Positions 37,301-49,300 of a stretch of DNA of 64,000 nt are shown here, in pieces. Source of the stretch: Arenicola marina (lineage: Eukaryota > Annelida > Polychaeta > Arenicolidae); assembly GCA_964019135.1 (NCBI GenBank), contig OZ025255.1:8246001-8310000 (forward strand), given 5' to 3'. Position 1 is the first letter of the stretch, and every line of letters starts with the position of its first letter. The translations under genes and the position numbers were made by a program. A model generated the notes under the pieces. That model had not been told where the DNA came from and did no database searches. It saw only the letters and a program-made list of their open reading frames with translations.

Positions 37301-40300
37301 TTACTCCCGCCCACTGGCCCCATCCTCTGGCCCCGGCCCACTGGCCAGGAGGGCCTTCTCTGACGGCATCACCAAGGTAAGTCCCGCCCATTGGCCCCCG
37401 CCCACTGCCCCCCACGCCCCCCCACAGGATAGGCGGGCCTTCTCAGACGGCATCACCAGGGTAAGTCCCGCCCACTGTCCCCGCCCCACTGGATAGGCGA
37501 GTCTTCTCAGACGGCATCACCAAGCTAAGTCCCGCCCACTGGCCCCGCCCACTGGCCCCGCCCACTGGCCCCGCCCACTGGCCCCGACCACTGGCCCCGA
37601 CCACTGGCCCCGCCCACTGGCCCCGCTCACTGGCCCCGCTCACTGGCTCCGCCCCACTGGCCAGGAAAGGAGGGCCTTTTCAGACGGCATCATCAAGGTA
37701 AGTCCCGCCCACTGGCCCCATCCTCTGGCCCCGCCTCACTAGCCAAGAGAGCCTTCTCAGACGGCATCACCAAGGTAAGTCCCGCCCACTGGCCCTACCC
37801 ACTGGCCGCGTCCCACTGGCTAGGAGGGCCTTCTCAGACGGCATCACCAAGGTAAGTCCCGCCCATTGGCCCCGCCCACTAGCCCCGCCCACTGGCCCCG
37901 CCCCACTGGCCAGGAGGGCCTTCTCAGACGGCATCAGCAAGGTAAGTCCCGCCCACTAGCCCCACTCACTGGCCCTTTCGACTGGACCCGCCCCACTGGC
38001 CAGGAAGGCCTTCTCAGACGGAATCACCAACGTAAGCCGCGCCCTTTGGCCCCGCCCACTGGCCTTTCCCACTGGCCCCGCCCCACTGGCCCCGCCTCTC
38101 TGGCCAGAAAGACTTTCTAAGACGGCATCACCAGGGTAAGCCCCGCTCACGGGCCCCGCCCGCTGGCCGCGCCCCTCTGGCCAAGAGTGTATTCTCCTTG
38201 CCCTACCCTCTCAGTCTCAGATCTCAAAATGTCAATTGTCTCTGAATTCTTGGGTGTATTCGCTCATTGGTTTGAAACTCCTCAGCGAGCGACACCAGCC
38301 TGGCATGCTTCAGCAATAATGTTTGGACACACAAAAAAACGTCTACATAATGATATCATATGCACTTGTGTCTACCTCGTAGTCTGACATCCAGTCCATG
38401 GCATGTCTCCCGCTGTGCCTCGTCCCTGGTGTGTGTCATTTGGCTGCCTGTAGACCCTGGATTCCTAGACAGTTTTACACACATAACTGCCGCCTGCAAT
38501 TAGGGGGGGGGGGCTGTGTTTTAAAAGTAGGCATCATTCATCCCATCCGGCTGTTCGCCCCCCCCCGTACCTTCCTCTCCTCCTCTCACATAGCCGTCCC
38601 CTCACAGCACAATCCCCCAGACCCCCTCTCTCCAGCCAACCCTGCCCAGCCAGACATAGACAGGCTCAGACATACCCCAGCCGATCCCCACCGACTGGTG
38701 CTATGTTGTACCCCGGCCCACACACCCCCTGCCACCCCGCACCCCCTGCAACCCCGCACCCCCTGCCACCCCACACCCCCCTGCCACCCCACACCCCCCT
38801 GCCACCCCACACCCCCCTGCCACCCCACACCCCCCTGCCACCCCACACCCCCCTGCAACCCGGCACGATTTACTTAATCCTGGCTGTCCCGTTACCTTAA
38901 AAGAACAAAAAATACCCTCCCCCCCCCCCCCCCCCTTTCACTCATTCGTCATTACCCTGACTGCGCCAAGTGGTAGGGGGTCGCCGACTTCTTGGCCGAG
39001 GCCGTCTATCTATAGACCGACACTCCACGGCGCACCCCCTGGGTCCTGTCCCGCCGCTAGGTGGCGCTAGTAGCCACGTGGTTCACGCGAAAAGACGAAG
39101 AACGGGAACAAAAGAAGGGGGCTGGGAAGGAGGGTCAGCTGGGAAAGCTGGGGAAGTCGGTCGTTCGAGTCCCCTTTGCGCAGGGCCGATGTCTAGAAGG
39201 GTACACAACATGCCTAGCGGTATCGGTGTCGTGCATATGAAGAGGGAAGTGTTACATGGTTACATGATGACCTCGTTACATGATGGAACTCCAATAGAAG
39301 CCCAGTCTGTGCTGCCCTGTTCTATGGGAACTAGAAGCCCAGCCTGTGCTGCCCTGTTCTATGGGAACTCCCTCCAATAAAAGCCCAGTCTGTGCTGCCC
39401 TGTTCTATGGGAACTCCGTCCAATAGAAGCCCAGTCTGTGCTGCTCTGTTCTATGGGAACTCCGTCCAATAGAAGCCCAGTCTGTGCTGCCCTGTTCTAT
39501 GGGAACTCCCTCCAATAGAAGCCCAGTCTGTGCTGCCCTGTTCTATGGGAACTCTCTCCAATAGAAGCCCAGTCTGTGCTGCCCTGTTCTATGGGAACTC
39601 CCTCCAATAGAAGCCCAGTCTGTGTTGCCCTGTTCTATGGGAACTCCCTCCAATGGAAGCCCAGTCTGTGCTGCCCTGTTCTATGGGAACTCCCTCCAAT
39701 AGAAGCCCAGTCTAAGTTGCCCTGTTCTATGGGAACTCCCTCCAATAGAAGCCCAGTCTGTGCTGCCCTGTTCTATGGGAACTCCGTCCAATAGAAGCCC
39801 AGTCTGTGCTGCCCTGTTCTATGGGAACTCCGTCCAATAGAAGCCCAGTCTGTGCTGCACTGTGCTATGGGAACTCCATCCAATAGAAGCCCAGTCTGTG
39901 CTGCCCTGTTCTATGAGAACTCCGTCCAACAGAAGCCCAGTCTGTGCTGCCCTGTTCTATGGGAACTCCCTCCAATAAAAGCCCAGTCTGTGCTGCCCTG
40001 TTCTATGGGAACTCCCTCCAATAGAAGCCCAGTCTGTGCTGCCCTGTTCTATGGAAACTCCCTCCAATAGAAGCCCAGTCTGTGCTGCCCTGTTCTATGG
40101 GAACTCCCTCCAATAGAAGCCCGGTCTGTGCTGCCCTGTTCTATGGGAACTCCCTCCAATAGAAGCCCAGTCTATGCTGCCCTGTTCTATGGGAACTTCC
40201 TCCAATAGAAGCCCAGTCTGTGCTGCCCTGTTCTATGGGAACTCCGTCCAATAGAAGCCCAGTCTGTGCTGCCCTGTTCTCTGGGAACTCCGTCCAATAG

Positions 40301-43300
40301 AATCCCAGTCTGTGCTGCCCTGTTCTATGGGAACTCCCTCCAATAGAAGCTCAGTCTGTGCTGCCCTGTTCTCTGGGAACTCCCTCCAATAGAAGCCCAG
40401 TCTGTGCTGCCCTGTTCTCTGGGAACTCCCTCCAATAGAAGCCCAGTCTGTGCTGCCCTGTTCTATGGGAACTCCGTCCAATAGAAGCCCAGTCTGTGCT
40501 GCCCTGTGCTATGGGAACTCCCTCCAATAGAAGCCCAGTTTGTGCTGCCCTGTTCTATGGGAACTCCGTCCAATAGAAGCCCAGTCTGTGCTGCCCTGTT
40601 CTATGGGAACTCCCTCCAATAGAAGCCCAGTCTGTGCTGCCCTGTTCTATGGGAACTCCGTCCAATAGAAGCCCAGTCTGTGCTGCACTGTTCTATGGGA
40701 ACTTTATCCAATAGAAGCCCAGTCTGTGCTGCCCTGTTCTATGGGAACTCCGTCCAATAGAAGCCTAGTCTGTGCTGCCCTGTTCTATGGAAACTTCATC
40801 CAATAGAATCCCAGTCTTACTGCCCGTTCTATGAGAACTCCGTCCAATAGAAGCCCAGTCTGTGCTGCCCTGTTCTATGGGAACTAGAAGCCCAGTCTGT
40901 GCTGCCCTGTTCTATGGGAACTCCCTCCAATAGAAGCCCAGTCTGTGCTGCCCTGTTGTATGGGAACTCCCTCCAATAGAAGCCCCGTCTATGTTGCCCT
41001 GTTCTATGGGAACTTCCTCCAATAGAAGCCCAGTCTGTGCTGCCCTGTTCTATGGGAACTCCCTCCAATAGAAGCTCAGTCTGTGCTGCCCTGTTCTCTG
41101 GGAACTCCCTCCAATAGAAGCCCAGTCTGTGCTGCCCTGTTCTCTGGGAACTCCCTCCAATAGAAGCCCAGTCTGTGCTGCCCTGTTCTATGGGAACTCC
41201 GTCCAATAGAAGCCCAGTCTGTGCTGCCCTGTGCTATGGGAACTCCCTCCAATAGAAGCCCAGTTTGTGCTGCCCTGTTCTATGGGAACTCCGTCCAATA
41301 GAAGCCCAGTCTGTGCCGCCCTGTTTAATGGGAACTCCCTCCAATAGAAACCCAGTCTGTGCTGCCCTGTTCTATGGGAACTCCCTCCAATAGAAGCCCA
41401 GTCTGTGCTGCCCTATTCTATGGGAACTCCCTCCAATAGAAGCCCAGTTTGTGCTGCCCTGTTCTATGGGAACTCCATCCAATATAAGCCCAGTCTGTGC
41501 TGCCCTGTTCTATGGGAACTCCCTCCAATAGAAGCCCAGTCTGTGCTGCCCTGTTCTATAAAGGAACTCTTATGGGAATTTCGTGGCTTATAAAAGCGCC
41601 GCTTGGAGCGCCACCGTTTTGTCTGTGAAGTCCGTGCCTGGTCTTTGATGTCTCTCCACGGGCCCCGACCCCGGCCTTGTTAGCGGGGTCCTGCCCTGCC
41701 CTCTGAGGAACCATTGGTCTGCCATTGTCTGCCGCTTACGCCCTGCCCCCCCCCCTCACACAGCCCCATCCTCCAGCCCCCCCCCCCCCACCCCCGCCAG
41801 ACAAAACCACCCTTCTCTCCGGCACAAAAAACCCTACCTGGTCGACATCTGAGTGAAAATCAATCGATCGAATTGTGGCAAATTAGTGCCGTCTGCTCTC
41901 TGCGATCTATAAAGACAGTCTGTCCGCGGTCTGGTCATTATGTGGGTGTGGGGTTGGGGGTGGGGGGGGGGGGTAAGGTGGGGGAGGAGGGAGGGCGGAA
42001 GGGGCGTGGTACCGGCTTCATTCACCGGTCAATGTGACCCCGAGGGATGGCGTTATGGGCGGTTGATGGGAGGAGGCGGAAGGCGCTGTCCGCCCATGTT
42101 GAGAGGTGTGCCTCGTATCGGTGATGTCCTGGGGTGAGACAGGACAAGACAGGACGGGGCGGGACGGTGCGTGCGGGAAGGGGCGGGCGGGGCGGGACGG
42201 TGCGTGCGGGAAGGGGTGGGCGGGGCGGGACGGTGCGTGCGGGAAGGGGTGGGCGAAGCGGGACGGTGCGTGCGGGAAGGGGCGGGCGGGGCGGGACGGT
42301 GCGTGCGGGAAGGGGTGGGCGGGGCGGGACGGTGCGTGCGGGAAGGGGTGGGCGGGGCGGGACGGTGCGTGCGGGAAGGGGTGGGCGGGGCGGGACGGTG
42401 CGTGCGGAAAGGGGTGGGCGGGGCGGGACGGCGCGTGTGGGAAGGGGTGGGCGGGGCGGGACGGTGCGTGCGGGAAGGGGTGGGCGGGGCGGGACGGTGC
42501 GTGCGGGAAGGGGTGGGCGGGGCGGGACGGTGCGTGCGGGAAGGGGTGGGCGGGGCGGGACGGTGCGTGCGGGAAGGGATGGGCGGGGCGGGACGGTGCG
42601 TGTGGGAAGGGGTGGGCGGGGCGGGACGGTGGGTGCGGAAAGGGGCGGGCGGGGCGGGACGGTGCTGGCGTGACGGGCGGGGAGACCGCGGTGTGACAGG
42701 ACAAGACAAGCGGGGCGGGCGGGATGGGTGGTGCGGGACAGGACAAGACAGGCGGGGCGGGCGGGATGGGTGGTGCGGGACAGAACAAGACAAGCGGGGC
42801 GGGCGGTGGTGCGGGACAGGACAAGACAAGCGGGGCGGGCGGTGGTGCGGGACAGGACAGGACAAGACAAGCGGGGCGGGCGGTGGTGCGGGACAGGACA
42901 AGACAAGCGGGGCGGGCGGGATGGGTGGTGCGGGACAGGACAAGACAGGCGGGGCGGGCGGGATGGGTGGTGCGGGACAGAACAAGACAAGCGGGGCGGG
43001 CGGTGGTGCGGGACAGGACAAGACAAGCGGGGCGGGCGGTGGTGCGGGACAGGACAAGACAAGCGGGGCGGGCGGTGGTGCGGGACAGGACAAGACAAGC
43101 GGGGCGGGCGGTGGTGCGGGACAGGACAAGACAAGCGGGGCGGGCGGGATGGGTGGTGCGGGACAGGGATTGGCCGTGCCGTTGCCGGACCTCCACGACC
43201 GTGGCTGGCCCTCCCGCCCCTGCCGCCCAGGGTCTCGTCTTCATACACTCCGGCAAAATCCCCTTTCCGGTGATTTCCGGTGTTTTTATCGGCGTCACAA

Positions 43301-46300
43301 GCTTGATTTTCAATACCTTATTCCACCATATATTTATCTCACCTTATCTCGATTTGGAAATACATGTAAAGGAATTCAAGAGCGCTGGACCGCATCCTGG
43401 ATCGGATACAAGGCTGTAGTATTTTTATGAAGACTGCTGTACGTCTTACAGCACGGCCCCAATGCCAGCTTGACGTTCATAACCCGTCGTCCTCTATAGG
43501 CTGGACACCGCCCGTCACGGCCACAGTACCCGAAGGTCGGGCAGGGGGATAAAACCCCGGGGGTGGGGAGGGAGTGCGGCGCGGGGTGGGGACGTGGAGG
43601 GCGGAGACGACATATGTTTGGTGGGCGGAAGTGACGTGATCCCCGTGATCCCCCCCCCACCAGGTGAGAGGGGGCGGGGACCCTCGTTTATTGCATATTT
43701 TTCGGTGTTTGCCGCGAGCCCTGCCCTTTTGTCTGTCCGCTAGGCTGCGCGCTATGTACTGCCGACTGCCTGCTTCCGGTGGATTACCGGCTTAAGCGCC
43801 TCCCCCCCCCCCTTACCCTCCCTTCACCCTCCGACTGCCCAGGGCTTTCTTACAACCGGCTGCCGTCACCTTGCCCCACCCCCCAGGGCCGAACCCACCC
43901 CGTTGGGTGGTATCCACCCCATCCCCCCCGCCCCCCGCCCCTCACGCCCAGGTGAACTTGTATGGCTTCCCCATAGTCCGGCTCCTGCGTGGCACTCACG
44001 GTGTGAGCGGAGTGGGGGGGGGGCGGGGTGGGGTGGGGGGGGGCACACACGATGGGCTTGCTCGATGTCCATGCCCCCTCTTAATCCCCCATCCCCCTCC
44101 TGCCTCTGGTTGACTGCGACGGCCGGCGAATCCCTTCCAGCTATAACTTCATTCCACTTGACACTCCAATCCAGAGCTGTCATCCATTGCAGCGGTCTTG
44201 CTATCCGACCGGAGACACTGCACCCCCACACTGCACCCCCACACTGCACCCCCACACTGCATCCCCACACTACACCCCCACGCTAGACCCCTACGATCAA
44301 CCCCCACACTGCACCCCTACACTGCACCTCCGCACTGCACACTCACACCCTCACGCTGACAGTCCCCTCACCCTGACAGTCCCCTCACCCTGACAGTCCC
44401 CTCACCCTTACAGTTCCCTCAAGCTGACAGTCACCTTAGGCTGAGTCTCATCACGCTGACAGTTCCGTCACTCTGACAGTCCCCTCCCCCTGACACTTCC
44501 CTCACGCTGACAGTTCCGTCACGCTGACAGTTCGTCACCCTGACAGTCCCCTCACTCTGACAGTCCCCTCACCCTGACAGTCCCCTCACCCTGACAGTTC
44601 CCTCACGCTGACAGTTCCCTCCCGCCGACAATTCCCTCGTTCTGACAGTCCGCTTGGCCTGGCCGCTTGCTTCATGGCCTCGTTAAGCCCCGCGGGGGCC
44701 GGGCCCAGCAGGACCATTCAATCTAATATTAAGGGGTCTTAGGCTGGATTGCCCGGGCGTTCCCTGTGCCTTTAGCGGCCCTCCATCACGGAGCTGCCCC
44801 CCCCCCCCCCGCGCCGGCCGACTGCAGGCTCCTCACCTCCCCTTGGTGACACCACGACACTTGTGCCGCCCCTGTAATAACCAGAGCCTTCACATCGCAG
44901 TACGAGACCCCATGGATACATTGACATGTATATATAGCGTGTTTGTTACCAGGAATCGGTGCTCACTTCATTCAGGTCGGCATCATACGTTAAGCATGCC
45001 ATAATAACGTCTGTATTGCTATCGAAGTGATTATTTGTAATGGTTATTAAAATTACACGCGGCGATGCCGCCATATTGTGTTTAGATCATTTTTTGTAAA
45101 TATCTTTCTGTTTTAAATATGTTTCTTTATCATGGTTGATCATCGTAGAAGGATGTTTTCCAATGACAGGACGGTCCATTTATAGACATCATATCGCATA
45201 ATGTCGCAATCCGTATCCTCCATTACACCGCAGTTCCGGTCTCTGTCGCTAGAGGGGGTGTGTAACGCTGTTTAGCTTTGACGTGCTTGAAAGCGAGCCT
45301 AAAACACCCAGTATTTCGCTGGATTGATTTCTGTCGTTGCCCGCATACTGTCGCCAGGATGCGAACCAAAAATACTACCTAAAACAACCGCAACGTTGTC
45401 ATTGGATGTCATTTTTTTAAATTTCTGTCGCTAGGGGCGCGGCGGTCTGGGCTCGGTGTACGTCTGGGCGTCGGGGAACGGCGGCCGGGACGGCGACAGC
45501 TGCAACTGCGACGGCTACACGAACAGCATCTACACGCTGTCCATCAGCAGCGCCACGGAGAACGGCCGCATCCCCTGGTACTCCGAGGCCTGCTCCTCCA
45601 CGCTCGCCACCACCTACAGCAGCGGCTCCGGTGCCGAACGACAAATCGTGAGTGCCAGTCACACACCCTCCCCACGTCCCCCCGCCACCTTCCTCACCGC
45701 GCGGTCGGGTCAAGGTCATAGCGACGCCCGGTCTTTTAGATTTGAGTTACGACATTGGTCAATGATGGGAAACTTATATTTTACTAAATTTTACAAGGTC
45801 GTGGATGTTGAATTAGCGCGAATCATTCTTTCCGTAGGACTCACGTATTACTCAGGCATTGCGTTTACTAATCGATCTCGTGGGTCTTACTTAACATTGA
45901 AGATAACGCAAATCAACGATGATGACAACTTAATGATTTTGTGTAAGGACGTAGAGAAGTGGGGCAAAATGGGGACGCTAAGCTTTTTAGGTACTGGGAT
46001 CAGTAAAACAGTGGCAAGAGTTACCACACTTTGTTGAAACATTAAACATTGTAATTTGACCTTAGAGGCCGACTGGCATGCCTAACCAACGACAAATTAC
46101 AAAATTATAATAAAAACTAAATTAAGCCTTAATTGCCCCGTTTTACCCCATATATGAGGCAATTTGGGGTCAGATTTGGGCAACATGGGACCATTGTTTA
46201 ACGTGAATCAATTAAAATAGGAGTTAATGGGCCATTCGGTCGTCGCTAGGTTCAGTTAGTGAATAAAAATGTTTCCCATGTCCTTGGGACTTCAAGATCA

Positions 46301-49300
46301 AGTTGCAAGCATGTTTTGTCATATGCCATCGAGACGAGCTGAGAAATTAGATCAAAACTGAGAAAAATAACAAATCCTGGTTTATACTCGCATGTTGTCT
46401 CCTACCGATTCCCGTTTAGTGTCGCGAGTGCCAAATGACGTAAGTTGCTGGTATGCAAGTATTGTGCCAGGCCAGGCCACGTAACTATGGAGATATCACC
46501 CCACCCCGTTATGCTTTGCCCCCACGTCCCCTACGTGTATATTGTATTATAATAAAATTGAATCCCGCAAGACACACGTTTATATCCGTTCCTTTATAAA
46601 TACTGATATTTGTGTGTATCTTGAAATGTGCTTGTTGCAGGTAACCACTGACCTGAGAAAAGGATGCACTGAGACACATACGGGTACCTCAGCCAGCGCG
46701 CCCCTAGCGGCAGGAATCTGTGCCTTAGCGCTGCAGGCCAAGTAGGTCATCCGGTTTGGGCACATTTCACGAGAGACTCGCGCTTTTCATTGGTGTCATG
46801 AAAACGGGACTAATATCCACTGATCATTTGTTCTCAATATAGAAAACTAAAACAAATTGGGGTTACTTTCGTCCTAGTCCAATCGTAACGTCTAGGTATA
46901 TATCGATGTACAGTATTTGATCTCCTCAATTTTTCAATATTTAAGGACTGATTCGGTCTACTTACGTATTTATGCGATGACGACTTGCCACTAGCAATTC
47001 TTTTCATGATCTGTCGATGGTAAACCTCACCTATTATCGCCCTCTGGTTACCACGTGCCACTTTATTTATGGTCACCTCACCTTTTATCGCCCCTTGGTT
47101 TGTCGCTTGCCAGTCTTGGATATTCTACTGATGGTAATTTCACCTTTTATCGCCCCACCTGGTTGCCACGTGCTATTCTTTGCCACTGTTTTGATTACAC
47201 GTGTTGTCTTGGGCAGGCCGCAGTTGACGTGGCGCGACATGCAGCATATCGTGGTGGAGACTGCGCGACCCGCCAACCTCATAGCATCAGACTGGGTCGT
47301 CAATGGCAACGGACGCAAAGGTATGTACAGCGGTGTGGTAAACGTCATCAAAAAGGCCTCGTCAACGCTATCTGGTGTTCTACCGCATCGATGTAACATT
47401 CATGACTTGACGACACTGCTTTGGACAAAAGCCGTTTCATCTCCTGAAGAAATTCAACGTAACAGAAAGCGACTGGCCATTCAATTATATTGGTTGTGTA
47501 TAATGATTGTCTGTGTGGGTCCTCTCTCTGTGGGTTCCCTCTGGGGGTCCTCTGTGACTTCCTCTTTGTGGGAGTCCTCTCTGTAGGGGTCCTCTCTTTT
47601 GCTCTTTAGGTGGAGTGGGTCCTTGCGGGTCCTCCCTGTGGGGTTCCTCCCTGTGGGGTTCCTCCCTGTGGGGTTCCTCCCTGTGAGGTTCCTCCCCTGT
47701 GGGGTTCCTCCCTGTGGGGGTTCCTCCCTGTGAGGTTCCTCCCTGTGGGGTTCCTCCCCTGTGGGTTCCTCCCTGTGGGGTTCCTCCCTGTGGGGTTCCT
47801 CCCTGTGGGGTTCCTCCCTGTGAGGTTCCTCCCTGTGGGGTTCCTCCCTGTGGGGTTCCTCCTTGTGGGGTTCCTCCCTGTGGGGTTCCTCCCTGTGGGG
47901 TTTCTCCCTGTGGGGTTCCTCCCCGTGGGGTTCCTCCTTGTGGGGTTCCTCCTTGTGGGGTTCCTCCCTGTGGGGTTCCTCCCTGTGGGGTTCCTCCCTG
48001 TGGGGTTCCTCCCCGTGGGGTTCCTCCTTGTGGGGTTCCTCCCTGTGGGGTTCCTCCTATTGACTGGTGTAGTGGATAGCGCACTAGACCGCAGATCAAT
48101 CGGCTCGAGAATCCAGCCCATCCATTCATCATTCCTTGGGCCCATGTTAGCCCTTGTGTGCCTACACGCGGCCTGACACACGCACTTCCTTTCAGTGAGC
48201 CATCCACTTCGGCTTCGGGTTGATGGACGCGGCCGCCATGACAGACCTGGCCAAAAACTGGTCTACGGTCCCCGAGCAACGCAGTTGTCAGATCCACGCC
48301 GCGGGGCGTCCAAAGGTAGGTCACGTGGCCAATGGCGCGAGACCCCGCCCCCCCCCCCCTCTGGATCCGCCCCTGCTACCAATTTATAAAAAAAAAATAA
48401 AAAAATAAAAAAACGGGTCGCTTATTATTGGTTTATTTATTATTAGACGCATCTATATTAATATTTTATTTATGTATTATTATATTATTAATGTATTATT
48501 CTTTATATTTGAACGTATAAATGCGTGACGTGAAACACCCGGGCGATGCAGTAACATGAACCCGTCTCGAGAATCTTAAATCACGCTATTGAGTCACGAT
48601 GGGTCGGAAATTATAATATTAAGTGGCATTAGCACTAACAGCACTTTATCTGAAACATTATAAAGAAAACGATCCGTATTTAATATATTATAATGATCAA
48701 TCTTGCTTCATATCAAACTGAAAAAAAAATATATATCATTGTTATTATACTTATCATTATATATATCATTATTCCAAAGAAATATCATCTGCTCTGCATC
48801 CCCCCCACACCTCTCACACCTACTCCCGCACCCCTCTCCCCCCGCCTTCCAGGAAGATCGGCTCCAACCAGGAGGTGAAGGTGGAGTTGCTAAGCGACGG
48901 TTGCCGGGGGTCGACGGACGAGGTGCTGTACCTGGAGCACGTGCAGGCCGTGCTCACGCTGTCGGCCTCGCGGCGTGGCGAGGTCGAGATCTTCCTAATA
49001 TCGCCCGCCGGCACGCGGTCCACGCTGCTCGCCCGGCGCGTCCGCGACAGCTCGGCGGACGGCTTCAACAACTGGGCCTTCATGACGACCCACAACTGGG
49101 GCGAGCTCGCCATGGGCACGTGGACGCTGCAGATCAAGAACGGCGCCAGTTCCTGTGAGTATATATAAAGGAAGGTGGGGGCTGGGTGACTCCCGTTGTA
49201 TTGGAGGGCGGGAGTGACCACCCTTTCCGGGGCTCGGGGTGACCGTTCTATCGGGGGTGGTGGGGTGGGTGGGGGGGGGGTGCAGTTGGGTGGGAAGCGC

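Noticed and set aside
39118-39190. tRNA-like A/B-box pair (GTCAGCTGGGAAAGC, CGTTCGAGTCCCC)
   Set aside because: No cloverleaf could be drawn with confidence; left out as a gene.
42018-43430. 408-431-codon frames on both strands
   Set aside because: 33-bp and 36-bp minisatellites; overlapping open frames on both strands are typical repeat artefacts.
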